Origin: Nonomuraea solani
GTDB lineage: Bacteria; Actinomycetota; Actinomycetes; Streptosporangiales; Streptosporangiaceae
NCBI RefSeq assembly: GCF_900108335.1
Contig: NZ_FNVT01000017.1
Location: 1 to 64,000, forward strand
Direction: 5' to 3'
Length of the DNA stretch: 64,000 nucleotides
Every line of letters starts with the position of its first letter. Positions within the stretch are counted from its first letter, which is position 1. Below the pieces are notes generated by a model that worked only from the letters and a program-made list of their open reading frames with translations, was not told the origin of the DNA and made no database searches. Below, piece after piece: positions 52,990 to 62,914 of the stretch. The position numbers were made by a program, and so were the translations under genes.

Positions 52990-53903
52990 CCCTTGTACGT
53001 CCTCGCGAACCGCTTGACCGCGGCCTCGTAGATCTCGTCGCTGTCGAGCCTGCGCAGCTCCTCGGCCATGAGCTCCGAGGTGTGCCGCCTGGCCAGGGCC
53101 ACGTTCCTGTCGGGCTGACCCGGACGGGAGAGCGTCGCCAGGCGGGAGTCGCTCCTGGCCACGGAGAGCGTACCGCCGGAGGCGACCTGCAGGCGTACGG
53201 CGGTCAGGCCGGGACCCGGCGAGTCGATCACCTTGATCGACGCCCCGAGGCGCTCCGACAGCCAGGCGGCCAGCAGCACCGCGCTCGGGTGGTTGGGGGC
53301 GGCCTCCACGATCCCCTTGCGGATCTTGCCGACCGGCTGGTCGAACGCGGCCGCCAGCAGGCTGCGCCACGGCGTCAGCCGGGCCCAGGCCAGGTCGGTG
53401 TCGCCACGCGCGTAGCCCTTCGCCCTGGTCACCAGCGACTGCACACCGCCGTCGTCGAAGCCCTTGGCGTCGGTGATGCGCCGCTGGGCCAGCGCCCCGA
53501 TCGCGTCCTTGGACGGCACGTCGGGGGCCTCGCCCGGCCACCACGCCACGACGGGGGTGTCGGGCAGCAGCAGCGGGCTGACCACGGAGTCGGCGTGCTC
53601 GGTCAGCTCGCCGTACAGGCGCAGCACCACGACCTCGCCGGGCGTCGACTCACCGATGCGCAGCTCGGCGTCGAGCCTGATGGGCTCCTCCACCTCGCGC
53701 TTGACCACCACGATGATGCGCGACGGGTGCTCGCGGGCGGCCTCGGAGGCGGCGCGCAGCGCGTCGTACTGGTGGCGCTCCTCGCAGACCACGACCAGCG
53801 TCAGCACCATGCCGACCGCCGGGGCGCCCATCTGGTGACGCAGATGGGTGAACTGGGCCGAGATCTTCCCGGCCGTGGTGTCCGACAACATGAAGGTCGT
53901 CAT
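52986..53903 (-). CDS. opcA: OpcA, glucose-6-phosphate dehydrogenase assembly protein
   Basis: The 305-residue protein matches the actinobacterial/cyanobacterial OpcA family with TLVVVCEERHQYDALRAASE, VLRLYGELTEHADSVVSPLL and the conserved DTPVVAWWPGEAPDVPSKD near residue 128. OpcA activates or stabilises Zwf. It starts directly after the zwf stop codon and overlaps pgl, so the three are translated as a unit. No membrane segment. Confidence 0.94.
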   Translation of the reverse strand: MTTFMLSDTTAGKISAQFTHLRHQMGAPAVGMVLTLVVVCEERHQYDALRAASEAAREHPSRIIVVVKREVEEPIRLDAELRIGESTPGEVVVLRLYGELTEHADSVVSPLLLPDTPVVAWWPGEAPDVPSKDAIGALAQRRITDAKGFDDGGVQSLVTRAKGYARGDTDLAWARLTPWRSLLAAAFDQPVGKIRKGIVEAAPNHPSAVLLAAWLSERLGASIKVIDSPGPGLTAVRLQVASGGTLSVARSDSRLATLSRPGQPDRNVALARRHTSELMAEELRRLDSDEIYEAAVKRFARTYKG

Positions 53904-55505
53904 CTAGAGCCTCCTCCACACGCGGCCGTCGCGGGCCATCATCGCGTCCGCCGACGGCGGGCCCCACGCGCCGGACTCGTACGGCTCCGGCTGGCCCTGG
54001 GTGGCCCAGAACTCCTCGATCGGGTCGAGGATCTTCCACGACAGCTCGACCTCCCGCTGGTGCGGGAAGAGGGGCGGGTCGCCGATCATGACGTCGAGCA
54101 GCAGCCGCTCGTACGCCTCCGGCGACGACTCCAGGAACGACTCGCCATAGGCGAAGTCCATGGAGACGTCACGGACCTCCATCTGCGTGCCCGGCACCTT
54201 CGAGCCGAACCGCACCGTGATGCCCTCGTCCGGCTGCACCCTGATCACCAGGGCGTTCTGCCCGAGGATCTCGGTGTCGTCCTTGCTGAAGGGCAGGTGC
54301 GGCGCCCGCTGGAACACCACGGCCACCTCGGTGACGCGGCGGCCCAGGCGCTTGCCGGTGCGCAGGTAGAACGGCACGCCGGCCCACCGCCGGTTGGCGA
54401 TCTCCAGCTTGATGGCGGCGTACGTCTCGGTGATGGACTCGGCCGAGATGCCGTCTTCCTGCAGGTAGCCGACGACCTTCTCGCCACCCTGCCAGCCCGC
54501 CGCGTATTGTCCGCGGGCCGTGTCGAGCCCGAGGTCAGGCGGCTGCTGCACGGCCTTGAGCACCTTCTCCTTCTCCCGCCGCAGCGCGGAGGCGTCGAAG
54601 GAGGTCGGGTCCTCCATCGCGACCAGCGCGAGCAACTGGAGCAGGTGGTTCTGGATGACGTCGCGGGCCGCGCCGATGCCGTCGTAGTAGCCCGCGCGCC
54701 CGCCGATGCCGATGTCCTCGGCCATGGTGATCTGCACGTGGTCGACGAAGCTGCGGTTCCAGATCGGCTCGTAGAGGTTGTTGGCGAACCTCAGCGCCAT
54801 GATGTTCTGGACCGTCTCCTTGCCCAGGTAGTGGTCGATCCGGAAGATCGAGCTCTCCGGGAAGGCCGACGTGGTGATCTCGTTGAGCTCGTGCGCCGAC
54901 TTCAGGTCGTGCCCGAACGGCTTCTCGATGACCACCCGCCGCCACGAGCCGTCGGGCGCGTCGGACAACCCCGTCCGCCTGAGCTGCTCCACCACCGTGG
55001 GGAAGAACTTCGGCGGCACCGACAGGTAGAAAGCGTAGTTTCCGCCCGTGCCGCGCGTCTCGTCGATCTCGGCCAGGGCCATGGCCAGCGCGTCGAAGGC
55101 CCCGTCGTCGTTGAACTCGCCCGGCACGAAGTGAATGCCCTCGCGAATCTGCTTCCAGACCTCCTCACGGAAAGGGGTCCTGGCGTGCGCCTTGACGGCG
55201 TCGTGCGTCAACTGGGCGAAATCCTGGTCCTTCCAATCGCGCCGGGCGAACCCGACCAGCGAGAAGCCGGGCGGCAGCAGCCCCCGGTTCCCCAGGTCGT
55301 AAATCGCCGGCAGCAGCTTGCGCTTGGCCAGGTCACCCGTCACGCCGAACAACACCATCACACACGGTCCCGCCACCCGCGGCAGCCGCTTGTCGCGCGG
55401 ATCGCGCAGCGGGTTGGCTGCCGCCACCTCCTCGGTGGTGGCGATGCCCGCGACGGCCGCCGCCACGAGGGCGGCCTCCTCCGCGGGCGCTGCCGGGTCT
55501 GTCAT
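53904..55505 (-). CDS. zwf: Glucose-6-phosphate dehydrogenase
   Basis: The 533-residue enzyme shows the coenzyme motif VLFGVTGDLAKRKLLPAIYD near residue 48, VIEKPFGHDL near 190, the catalytic RIDHYLGKETVQN near 221 and substrate-binding YDGIGAARDVIQNHLLQ near 270. An N-terminal extension of about 45 Ala-rich residues precedes the fold, as in many actinobacterial Zwf. ATG at 55505 is supported by AGGAGG 7 nt upstream. It starts one base from the pgi stop. It makes NADPH and 6-phosphogluconolactone. Confidence 0.97.
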   Translation of the reverse strand: MTDPAAPAEEAALVAAAVAGIATTEEVAAANPLRDPRDKRLPRVAGPCVMVLFGVTGDLAKRKLLPAIYDLGNRGLLPPGFSLVGFARRDWKDQDFAQLTHDAVKAHARTPFREEVWKQIREGIHFVPGEFNDDGAFDALAMALAEIDETRGTGGNYAFYLSVPPKFFPTVVEQLRRTGLSDAPDGSWRRVVIEKPFGHDLKSAHELNEITTSAFPESSIFRIDHYLGKETVQNIMALRFANNLYEPIWNRSFVDHVQITMAEDIGIGGRAGYYDGIGAARDVIQNHLLQLLALVAMEDPTSFDASALRREKEKVLKAVQQPPDLGLDTARGQYAAGWQGGEKVVGYLQEDGISAESITETYAAIKLEIANRRWAGVPFYLRTGKRLGRRVTEVAVVFQRAPHLPFSKDDTEILGQNALVIRVQPDEGITVRFGSKVPGTQMEVRDVSMDFAYGESFLESSPEAYERLLLDVMIGDPPLFPHQREVELSWKILDPIEEFWATQGQPEPYESGAWGPPSADAMMARDGRVWRRL

Positions 55506-55506
55506 C

Positions 55507-57120
55507 TCAAGCCTCCTGTGCGGCTGCGAGCAGGTGAGCGACACCCGCCACGCGGTCGGTCAAATGCAGGCGTACGGCCGGACGCCCGCGCGTCTCAAGC
55601 GCCCCCAGGTCGCCGAGCGCCTGGGCGAGCTGAAGCCGGCCCAGCGTGTAGGGCCGGCCGGGCACGGGCACGTCTTCTGCCACGGCCCCGGTGATCTGCA
55701 GGAACACGCCGTTCTGCGGCCCGCCCTTGTGATATTGCCCGGTCGAGTGCAGGTAGCGGGGGCCCCACCCGAAGGTCACGGGCCGGTCGGTACGCAGTGC
55801 GAGCAGCGCCCGCAGCGTCGCCGGATCGGCCATCATCCAGGCGTCGGTCATCTGCTCGAAGTCGGCCCCGTCGGGCACCGGCGCGTCGAAGGCGGCCAGC
55901 CGGTCGAGGTAGGCCGTGATCGCCAGGTAACCGTCGCCCGGCACCGCGCGGAGCAGCTCGGCGAACACCCCGGGCAGGTCCTTCGCCGTCACCGCGCCGT
56001 AGACCTCCACCGGGCCGTCCGTGAACGCGGGCCCGCCGGTGGGCAGGTCGGGCAGGGCCAGCAGGGATGCGGTGTTGTCCTTCGACTCGGCCACGTTGGG
56101 CTGGTCGAAGGGGTCGATCTCGATCAGCAGCCCGGCGATCGCGGTGGCGTATTCCCAGACCAGGAACTGCGCGCCCAGGGGCCCGTCCACGCGTACGTCA
56201 CCGCCGTCCGACTCGATCGCGACGACGAGCTCGTCGCCCGCCCGCGTCGGGTCGGCGCCCACGATCGGCAGGATCCCCCTGCCCTGCTTGCCGGTGGACT
56301 CGGCGACGAGCTGCTCGATCCAGTCGGGCAGCCCGCTGATGGACGAGAGCTGGTCTTCCAGCAGCAGCTTGTCGCGCCCGGCCAGCGCCGAGCCGCCGAG
56401 CGCGGCCCCCAGGTCGAGCCCGGGGTTGCCGGTGTCGCGCGACAGCAGCGGCAGGATCTCCTCCGCGTCGTCGAGCAGCCGCGCCACGTCGGCGCCCGCC
56501 AGCGCGCTGGGCACCAGCCCGAACGCCGACAGGGCAGAGTAGCGGCCGCCCACGTCGGGAGGCGCCAGGAACAGGTGGTGGCCGCCGTCGAGGGCCCGCT
56601 GCTCCAGCGGCGAGCCCGGATCGGTGACGACCACGATGCGGCCCGCGGGCGCCAGGCCCGCGTCGGCGAAGAGCCGCTCGTAGATCCGCAGGTGGCAGTC
56701 GGTCTCCACGGTCGAGCCGCTCTTGCCGGCCACGACCACGATCGTGGCCTCCAGCGGCTCGGTGAGCGCGCGGCGCACCTGCCCGGGATCGGTGGTGTCG
56801 AGCACGGTGAGCGGCACGTCGGCGGTGTCGCAGATGACCTCCGCCGCCAGCGACGAGCCGCCCATCCCGGCCAGCACCACGTTGGTCAGGCCCGCGGCGC
56901 GGGCCCGCTCGGCGAGCTCGCCCAGCTCGGGCAGCAGCTCGCGCGAGGAGCGGGGCAGGGTCAGCCAGCCGAGCCTGACCGCCGCCTCCGCCTCGGCGTC
57001 CTCACCCCACAGCGTGGGGTCGCCGCCGGCGAGCCGCGCGGGCACGCCGTCGGCGACGAGGCGCCCCGCGACGGAGGAGGCGGCCGAGGCCACCCCCTCC
57101 TCGCGGTAGGACACCTCCAT
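55507..57120 (-). CDS. pgi: Glucose-6-phosphate isomerase
   Basis: The 537-residue SIS-fold isomerase has VVLAGMGGSSLAAEVICD near residue 82, the phosphate loop VVVAGKSGSTVETDCHLR near 128, VVVTDPGSPLEQRA near 165, and the late FGWGPRYLHSTGQYHKGGP near 460. This Ala-rich, short-motif form is the actinobacterial Pgi type linked to tal and zwf, differing from the E. coli enzyme. Its ATG overlaps the tal stop by one base (TGATG). It links glucose-6-phosphate to fructose-6-phosphate and so joins glycolysis to this operon. Confidence 0.93.
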   Translation of the reverse strand: MEVSYREEGVASAASSVAGRLVADGVPARLAGGDPTLWGEDAEAEAAVRLGWLTLPRSSRELLPELGELAERARAAGLTNVVLAGMGGSSLAAEVICDTADVPLTVLDTTDPGQVRRALTEPLEATIVVVAGKSGSTVETDCHLRIYERLFADAGLAPAGRIVVVTDPGSPLEQRALDGGHHLFLAPPDVGGRYSALSAFGLVPSALAGADVARLLDDAEEILPLLSRDTGNPGLDLGAALGGSALAGRDKLLLEDQLSSISGLPDWIEQLVAESTGKQGRGILPIVGADPTRAGDELVVAIESDGGDVRVDGPLGAQFLVWEYATAIAGLLIEIDPFDQPNVAESKDNTASLLALPDLPTGGPAFTDGPVEVYGAVTAKDLPGVFAELLRAVPGDGYLAITAYLDRLAAFDAPVPDGADFEQMTDAWMMADPATLRALLALRTDRPVTFGWGPRYLHSTGQYHKGGPQNGVFLQITGAVAEDVPVPGRPYTLGRLQLAQALGDLGALETRGRPAVRLHLTDRVAGVAHLLAAAQEA

Positions 57121-58211
57121 CACGGAACCAGGTTCTTCTTGACGCTCTCGAGCAGCTCGTTCCAGGACGCCTCGAACTTCTGCACGCCCTCGTCCTCCAG
57201 CACCTTCACGACGTCGTCGTAGTCGACGCCGGCCTCCTTGAGCTCGGCCATGGTGTTCCAGGCCTGCTCGTAGAAGGGGCGCACGGTGTCGCCGGTGACG
57301 TTGGCGTGGTCGGCCACCGAGTCGAGGGTCTTCTCCGGCATCGTGTTGACGGTGCCGGGGGCGACGAGCTGGTCGACGTACATCGTGTCGGAGTATTCGG
57401 GGTTCTTGACGCCGGTCGAGGCCCACAGCGGCCGCTGCGGGCGGGCGCCCGCCGAGCGCAGGCGCTGCCAGCGCTCGGAGTTCATCACGTCCTCGAAGGC
57501 CGCGTACGCCAGGCGCGCGTTGGCGATGCCCGCCTTGCCCTTGAGCTCCGGCTTGCCGAGCTTGTCGAGCCGCTTGTCGATCTCGGTGTCGACCCGGCTG
57601 ACGAAGAACGAGGCCACCGACTCGATCGTGGCCAGGTCGAGGCCCTTGGCCTGCGCGGCCTCCAGGCCGGCCAGCCAGGCGTCCATGACCGCGCGGTAGC
57701 GCTCGAGCGAGAAGATCAGCGTGACGTTGACGCTGATGCCCTCGGCCAGCGCCTGCGTGATCGCGGGCAGCCCCTCGGCCGTGGCGGGGATCTTGATGAA
57801 CAGGTTGGGCCTGTCGACCATCCACCACAGCGCCCTGGCCTCGGCCACCGTCTTCTCGCTCTCGCGAGCCAGGCGGGGGTCGACCTCGAGCGACACGCGG
57901 CCGTCCACGCCGCCCGTGGCGTCGTAGACGGGGCGCAGCACGTCGGCGGCCCAGCGGATGTCGTAGGTCGTGATGGCGCGTACGGCCTCGCCCACGTCCA
58001 CGCCGCGTACGGCCAGGTCGTGGAGCTGGGTGTCGTAGGCGTCGCCCTTGCTGAGCGCGCTGGCGAAGATCGTCGGGTTGGAGGTCACCCCGACGACGTT
58101 CTTCTCGCGGATCAGCTGCTCGAGGTTGCCGGTGCGCAGGCGCTCGCGACTGATGTCGTCGAGCCAGATGGCCACGCCCTGGCTGGACAGCTTATTGAGG
58201 ATCTCGCTCAT
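57120..58211 (-). CDS. tal: Transaldolase
   Basis: The 363-residue enzyme has [20 protein letters not shown] at the N-terminus, [14 protein letters not shown] near residue 41, the Schiff-base lysine Lys140 in [16 protein letters not shown], and [20 protein letters not shown] near 160. These match the bacterial Tal subfamily of actinomycetes and cyanobacteria. It exchanges a dihydroxyacetone unit between sedoheptulose-7-P and glyceraldehyde-3-P. ATG at 58211 lies 7 bp after the tkt stop, with GAAAAGA upstream. Confidence 0.96.
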   Translation of the reverse strand: MSEILNKLSSQGVAIWLDDISRERLRTGNLEQLIREKNVVGVTSNPTIFASALSKGDAYDTQLHDLAVRGVDVGEAVRAITTYDIRWAADVLRPVYDATGGVDGRVSLEVDPRLARESEKTVAEARALWWMVDRPNLFIKIPATAEGLPAITQALAEGISVNVTLIFSLERYRAVMDAWLAGLEAAQAKGLDLATIESVASFFVSRVDTEIDKRLDKLGKPELKGKAGIANARLAYAAFEDVMNSERWQRLRSAGARPQRPLWASTGVKNPEYSDTMYVDQLVAPGTVNTMPEKTLDSVADHANVTGDTVRPFYEQAWNTMAELKEAGVDYDDVVKVLEDEGVQKFEASWNELLESVKKNLVP

Positions 58212-58218
58212 CTTTTCT

Positions 58219-60327
58219 TCAGTTTCCCGTCGTCTCGCCCTTGTCCTGACCCAGCTTGGCCAGGCTCGCCTTGGCCGCCGCCGCCACCCGCTCGGGCGTC
58301 AGCCCGAACTGCTCGTACAAAGTCTTGTACGGCGCGGAGGCACCGAAGTGTTCGAGGCCCACCACCTCTCCGCACTCGCCGACGAACTGGTGCCAGCCGA
58401 GCGCGATGCCCGCCTCGACCGCGACACGAGCCCGGATCGAGGACGGCAGTACGGTCTGCCTGTATGCGGAGTCCTGCCCGTTGAACCACTCGACACACGG
58501 CATCGACACCACCCGCGTGGGAATGCCCTGCGCCTCCAGCAGATCGCGGCCGTTCACCGCGATCTCCACCTCGCTGCCGGTGGCGATGAGGATGACCTTC
58601 GGCTCGCCGTTGGACGCATCGCGCAGCACGTAGCCGCCGCGGGCCACGCCCTCGGCGCTGGTGCCCTCGTAAACCGGCAGGTTCTGCCTGGTCAGCGCCA
58701 GGGCAGCGGGCCGGTCGGTGTGCTCGAGCACGGCCTTCCAGGCGTAGGCGGTCTCGTTGGCGTCGGCGGGGCGCACCACGTCGAGGCCGGGGATCGCGCG
58801 CAGTGCCCACAGGTGCTCGATCGGCTGGTGGGTCGGGCCGTCCTCGCCCAGGCCGATGGAGTCGTGCGTCCACACGTAGGTGACCGGCAGCTTCATCAGC
58901 GCCGCCAGGCGCACGGCCGGCCGCATGTAGTCGGAGAAGACCAGGAACGTGCCACCGTACGGGCGGGTGCCGCCGTGCAGCGCGATGCCGTTGAGAATGG
59001 CGCCCATGCCGTGCTCGCGGATGCCGAAGTGCATCGTGCGGCCGTAGCGGTTTCCCGGGAACGCCTTGGTCTGGTATTCCTCCGGGATGAAGGACGGCTC
59101 GCCCTTCATCGTGGTGTTGTTGGACTCCGCCAGGTCGGCCGAGCCGCCCCACAGCTCGGGCAGCACCGGCGCGAGCGCGTTGAGCACCTCGCCGGAGGCC
59201 TTGCGGGTGGCGACAGAGCCGCCCTTCTCGAACGACGGCAGCGCCGCGGCCCAGCCGGCCGGCAGCTCGTGCTTGGAGATGCGGTCGAGCTCGGCGGCCC
59301 GCTCGGGGTTGGCCAGGCGCCAGTCGGCGAAGCCCTTGTCCCAGTCGGCGTGCTCGGCGCGGCCGCGCTGGGCGACGCCGTGGGCGTGCGCCAGCACCGC
59401 GGCCGGCACGTCGAAGGTCTTGGCCGGGTCCATGCCCATGACCTGCTTGGTGGCGGCGACCTCGGACTCGCCCAGCGCCGAGCCGTGGATCTTGCCGGTG
59501 TTCTGCTTGTTCGGGGCCGGCCAGCCGATGATCGTGCGCAGCCGGATGAACGACGGCCGGTCGGTCTCCGCCTTGGCCTTCTGCACCGCGTCCCAGAGGG
59601 CCTGGACGTCCTCGACGTAGTCGCCGGAGGCGGTCCAGTCGACGCTCTCGGTGTGCCAGCCGTAGGCCTCGTAGCGCTTCACCACGTCCTCGGACTTGGC
59701 GATCAGCGTGTCGTCCTCGATGGAGATGCGGTTGTCGTCCCAGATCACGATGAGGTTGCCCAGCTTCTGGTGGCCGCCGATCGCGCTGGCCTCGTGGCTG
59801 ATGCCCTCCTCGATGTCGCCGTCGCTGACGAAGCACCAGATGTGGTGGTCGAACGGCGAGGCGCCCGGCTCGGTGTCGGGGTCGAACAGGCCGCGCTCGC
59901 GGCGGGCCGCCATCGCCATGCCGACCGCGTTGCCCAGGCCCTGGCCCAGCGGGCCCGTCGTGGTCTCGACGCCCGCCGTGTGACCGTGCTCCGGGTGACC
60001 CGGCGTGAGGCTGTCCCACTGGCGCAGCCGCCTGAGGTCGTCGAGCGACAGGCCGTAGCCGGACAGGTAGAGCTGGATGTAGAGCGTCAGGCTCGAGTGG
60101 CCGCACGACAGCACGAACCGGTCGCGGCCGAGCCAGTTGGGGTCGGTCGGGTCGTGCCGCATCGCGCGCTGGAACAACAGGTAGGCGGCGGGGGCCAGAC
60201 TCATGGCGGTGCCGGGGTGGCCCGAGCCCGCCTTCTCCACTGCGTCCATCGCCAGGGCTCGAACGACGTCGACCGCCTGCTTGTCCAGGTCGGTCCATTC
60301 AAGGGCTGGCACGAGTTCGGTGCTCAA
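58219..60327 (-). CDS. tkt: Transketolase
   Basis: The 702-residue ThDP enzyme has [20 protein letters not shown] near residue 32, the cofactor motif [17 protein letters not shown] near 156 ending in [10 protein letters not shown], the pyrimidine domain with [20 protein letters not shown] near 440, and the C-terminal [14 protein letters not shown] region. Start is TTG at 60327 with GGAG about 9-10 nt upstream. It is the first gene of the six-gene pentose-phosphate operon and divergent from ctaB, with a 256-bp intergenic region. Confidence 0.97.
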   Translation of the reverse strand: MSTELVPALEWTDLDKQAVDVVRALAMDAVEKAGSGHPGTAMSLAPAAYLLFQRAMRHDPTDPNWLGRDRFVLSCGHSSLTLYIQLYLSGYGLSLDDLRRLRQWDSLTPGHPEHGHTAGVETTTGPLGQGLGNAVGMAMAARRERGLFDPDTEPGASPFDHHIWCFVSDGDIEEGISHEASAIGGHQKLGNLIVIWDDNRISIEDDTLIAKSEDVVKRYEAYGWHTESVDWTASGDYVEDVQALWDAVQKAKAETDRPSFIRLRTIIGWPAPNKQNTGKIHGSALGESEVAATKQVMGMDPAKTFDVPAAVLAHAHGVAQRGRAEHADWDKGFADWRLANPERAAELDRISKHELPAGWAAALPSFEKGGSVATRKASGEVLNALAPVLPELWGGSADLAESNNTTMKGEPSFIPEEYQTKAFPGNRYGRTMHFGIREHGMGAILNGIALHGGTRPYGGTFLVFSDYMRPAVRLAALMKLPVTYVWTHDSIGLGEDGPTHQPIEHLWALRAIPGLDVVRPADANETAYAWKAVLEHTDRPAALALTRQNLPVYEGTSAEGVARGGYVLRDASNGEPKVILIATGSEVEIAVNGRDLLEAQGIPTRVVSMPCVEWFNGQDSAYRQTVLPSSIRARVAVEAGIALGWHQFVGECGEVVGLEHFGASAPYKTLYEQFGLTPERVAAAAKASLAKLGQDKGETTGN

Positions 60328-60583
60328 GTGCTGGGTCTCCGGAATCTAGTTGTCATTGGTATGCCGGTTGGCTATCCCGCCCATACGGGACCCTAACCGA
60401 GGGCGGCAGGCGATCGATTCCCATTCCACCCTCGCGTGTCCATGTACGGCGCAAGCCCCCCATTGGCCGGACCGGCCGCCCCTGCTACTACAGTTTGTTT
60501 GTTCGCAGGGGCGTCACGGCGCCCACCCATGGATCCGCTCTTATCAGAGGTTACGCGTTGACTCCGCACAGGCTGGAAGCGCC

Positions 60584-61528
60584 TTGACGGTGCTGACCAA
60601 CAGGCAGGCGACGGCCCCATCACCACAGGTGGAGGCGCCGCGCTCGATCGGCATGATCGTGAAGGCCTACATCGCCCTCACCAAGCCGCGGATCATCGAG
60701 CTGCTGCTGATCACGACACTGCCGGTGATGTTCCTCGCGGCGGGCGGCCTGCCGCCGCTGTGGACGTCCATCTCGGTCATGGTGTTCGGCACCCTATCGG
60801 CGGGCAGCGCCAACGCGCTCAACTGCTACGTCGACCGCGACATCGACCAGAAGATGCGCCGCACCCGCCGCAGGCCCCTGGCCAGGCACCAGGTGTCGCC
60901 GCGCGGCGCGCTGATCTTCGGCATCGTGCTCGGCGTCCTGTCCACGATCGGCCTGTGGGTCACCACCAACTGGCTCGCCGCGGTGCTGTCGACGGCGGCG
61001 ATCCTGTTCTACGTGCTGGTCTACTCGATGATCCTCAAGCGGCGCACGGCCCAGAACATCGTCTGGGGCGGCATCGCGGGCTGCATGCCGGTGATGATCG
61101 GCTGGGCGGGCATCACCGACCGGCTCGACTGGGCGCCGCTCGTGCTGTTCGGGGTGGTGTTCTTCTGGACGCCGCCGCACACCTGGACACTGGCCATGCG
61201 CTACAAGGAGGACTACGCGGCGGCCAAGGTGCCGATGCTGCCGGTGGTGGCCACCGAGCGGCGGGTCATCCTGGAGTCCATCGCCTACACGTGGGCGACC
61301 GTGCTGTGCTCGCTGGCGCTGTGGCCGGTGGCCGGCACCACGCTGTTCTACCCGATCGTGGCGGCCGTGCTCGGCGTGATGTGCCTGTGGGAGGTGCACC
61401 GCCTGCTGGCCCGGCTCAACTCCGGCAAGACCGGCGTCGACCTGCGGCCCATGCGCTTCTTCCACTGGTCGAACGCCTATCTGGCGCTGTTGTTCCTGGC
61501 CGTGGCGATCGACCCGCTGCTGGCCTGA
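60584..61528 (+). CDS. ctaB: Protoheme IX farnesyltransferase (heme O synthase)
   Basis: The 314-residue UbiA-family enzyme has the prenyl-diphosphate site [20 protein letters not shown] near residue 83 (N-x3-D-x3-D), followed by RRPLARH, and the second loop [20 protein letters not shown] near 195. Eight to nine hydrophobic helices are visible. It makes heme O for terminal oxidases. The tkt-ctaB divergence is typical of actinomycetes. Start is TTG 60584 or GTG 60590, both near GGAAG. Open frame further upstream (to 60350) is intergenic DNA without family similarity. Confidence 0.94.
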   Translation: MTVLTNRQATAPSPQVEAPRSIGMIVKAYIALTKPRIIELLLITTLPVMFLAAGGLPPLWTSISVMVFGTLSAGSANALNCYVDRDIDQKMRRTRRRPLARHQVSPRGALIFGIVLGVLSTIGLWVTTNWLAAVLSTAAILFYVLVYSMILKRRTAQNIVWGGIAGCMPVMIGWAGITDRLDWAPLVLFGVVFFWTPPHTWTLAMRYKEDYAAAKVPMLPVVATERRVILESIAYTWATVLCSLALWPVAGTTLFYPIVAAVLGVMCLWEVHRLLARLNSGKTGVDLRPMRFFHWSNAYLALLFLAVAIDPLLA

Positions 61529-61538
61529 CGTCCTCCTC

Positions 61539-61564
61539 GCCCGGCCGTTGCGCCGGGCCTTTTT
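61539..61564 (+). terminator. Intrinsic terminator after ctaB
   Basis: GCCCGGC (61539-61545) pairs with GCCGGGC (61552-61558) over a 6-nt loop and is followed by CTTTTT, the most classical T-run terminator in this window. It insulates ctaB from the arsR-CDF operon. Confidence 0.9.
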
Positions 61565-61571
61565 CCCTCCT

Positions 61572-61598
61572 TATCATGCACGAATGAACAGCTCTTCA
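61572..61598 (+). promoter_or_regulatory. Leaderless promoter and ArsR-type operator of arsR-CDF operon
   Basis: TATCAT (61572-61577) is a good -10 placing the transcription start at or next to the ATG at 61584. TGAA-N6-TTCA (61585-61598) overlaps the start codon and fits the short inverted repeat bound by zinc-type ArsR/SmtB repressors. The two together suggest autoregulated leaderless transcription. Confidence 0.5.
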
Positions 61599-61967
61599 GG
61601 TGTTGTGGCGGGACTCGACGGCTGCGTCGTGCAGGAGCCGGACGCGGCCAGGGTCGCCGCCACCCGGGACCGGCTCGTGACCTCCGAGGAGGCCACCCGG
61701 CTGGCCGAGCTGTTCCGCCTGCTCGGCGACCCCACCCGCGCCCGGCTGCTGTACGCGCTGCTGGAGGCGGGAGAGCTGTGCGTGTGCGACCTGGCCGACG
61801 CGGTCGAGGTGACCGACACGGCCGTCTCGCACGCGCTGCGCCTGCTGCGCACGGCCGGCATCGTGGCCAGCCGCAGGGCCGGGCGGATGATCTACTACCG
61901 GCTGGCCGACGCCCACGTCCGCATGCTGCTCGACCTGAGCCGGGAGCATCTGAGAGAGACCATATGA
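61584..61967 (+). CDS. ArsR/SmtB-family metal-sensing repressor
   Basis: The 127-residue winged-helix repressor has LFRLLGDPTRARLLYALLEA, then ELCVCDLADAVEVTDTAVSH (the alpha3 Cys-x-Cys seen in CadC/CmtR relatives) and a C-terminal helix with DAHVRMLLDLSREHLRE. In the last, Asp, His, His and Glu stand at spacing 1-3-14-17, exactly the alpha5 zinc site of SmtB/CzrA. It thus appears to keep both metal-site types. ATG at 61584; its stop overlaps the CDF exporter ATG. It should release DNA when Zn2+ (or Cd2+) rises. Confidence 0.92.
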   Translation: MNSSSGVVAGLDGCVVQEPDAARVAATRDRLVTSEEATRLAELFRLLGDPTRARLLYALLEAGELCVCDLADAVEVTDTAVSHALRLLRTAGIVASRRAGRMIYYRLADAHVRMLLDLSREHLRETI

Positions 61968-62914
61968 GCGGTCACGGGCACGGGCACGGCCACAGCGCTG
62001 ACGCCGACAAGCGCTATCTGATCGGCGCGCTGGCGCTCATTCTCGGCTTCATGGCGGCCGAGGTGGTCGCCGGTGTGGCCGCCAACTCGATCGCGCTGAT
62101 CTCCGACGCCGCCCACATGCTCACCGACGCCAGCGCCATCGCGCTGGCCCTGATCGCCATGCGCATCGCCGCCCGCCCGGCCAAGGGCGCCTACACCTTC
62201 GGCTACAAGCGGGCCGAGATCCTGTCCGCCCAGATCAACGGGGTGACGCTGCTGCTGCTGGTGGCGTACTTCCTCTATGAGGGCGTGCGCCGGCTGATCG
62301 AGCCGCCCGACGTGCACGGGCCCGTCGTCCTGGTCACCGCGGTGGCCGGGATCGTGGTCAACGCGCTGGCCGCCTGGCTGCTGTCCAGGGCCGACCGGCG
62401 CAGTCTCAACGTCGAGGGCGCCTTCCAGCACGTGCTCAACGACATGTACGCCTTCATCGCCACCGCCCTGTCCGGCCTCGTGGTCTGGCTGACCGGCTTC
62501 CGCCAGGCCGACACGATCGCCGCGCTCGTGGTGGCCGCCCTCATGCTCAAGGCCGGCTGGGGGCTGCTGCGCGACTCGGGCCGGGTGCTGCTCCAGGCCG
62601 CGCCCAGCGACCTCGACCCGGACGAGATCGGCCGCCTGCTGGCCGCCGAAAGGGACGTGGAGGAGGTGCACGACCTCCATGTCTGGACGGTGACGAGTGG
62701 CTATCCCACCCTGTCGGCCCACGTGATCGTCTCAGGGGGGTCGGATTGCCACCGGGTGCGCACGCGCCTCGCCGACCTGCTGCACGACCGGTTCGAGATC
62801 GGCCACACGACACTCCAGGTCGATCACGGCGTACCCGGCCTGGAGCCGCACTGCGCGGACCCACACGGACCCCGGCACTCTGATCCGTTAAAGTCACCGT
62901 ATGGCGACCCGTGA
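61964..62914 (+). CDS. CDF-family Zn2+ efflux protein
   Basis: The 316-residue transporter starts with a His-rich SGHGHGHGHS, has six transmembrane helices, and carries the metal sites SDAAHMLTDASAIALAL (His-x3-Asp, helix 2) and QHVLNDMYAFI (His-x3-Asp, helix 5), the HD-HD set of Zn2+/Cd2+ CDF exporters (ZitB/CzcD). The cytoplasmic C-terminal domain begins near residue 215 with VEEVHDLHVWTVTSG. It is cotranslated with the ArsR repressor. The C-terminus ends in His/Pro-rich residues and overlaps the next gene start by 14 bp. Confidence 0.94.
   Translation: MSGHGHGHGHSADADKRYLIGALALILGFMAAEVVAGVAANSIALISDAAHMLTDASAIALALIAMRIAARPAKGAYTFGYKRAEILSAQINGVTLLLLVAYFLYEGVRRLIEPPDVHGPVVLVTAVAGIVVNALAAWLLSRADRRSLNVEGAFQHVLNDMYAFIATALSGLVVWLTGFRQADTIAALVVAALMLKAGWGLLRDSGRVLLQAAPSDLDPDEIGRLLAAERDVEEVHDLHVWTVTSGYPTLSAHVIVSGGSDCHRVRTRLADLLHDRFEIGHTTLQVDHGVPGLEPHCADPHGPRHSDPLKSPYGDP

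Noticed and set aside
53082-55694. 870-codon plus-strand open frame opposite opcA and zwf
   Set aside because: Arg/His/Gly-rich shadow of well-defined minus-strand genes.
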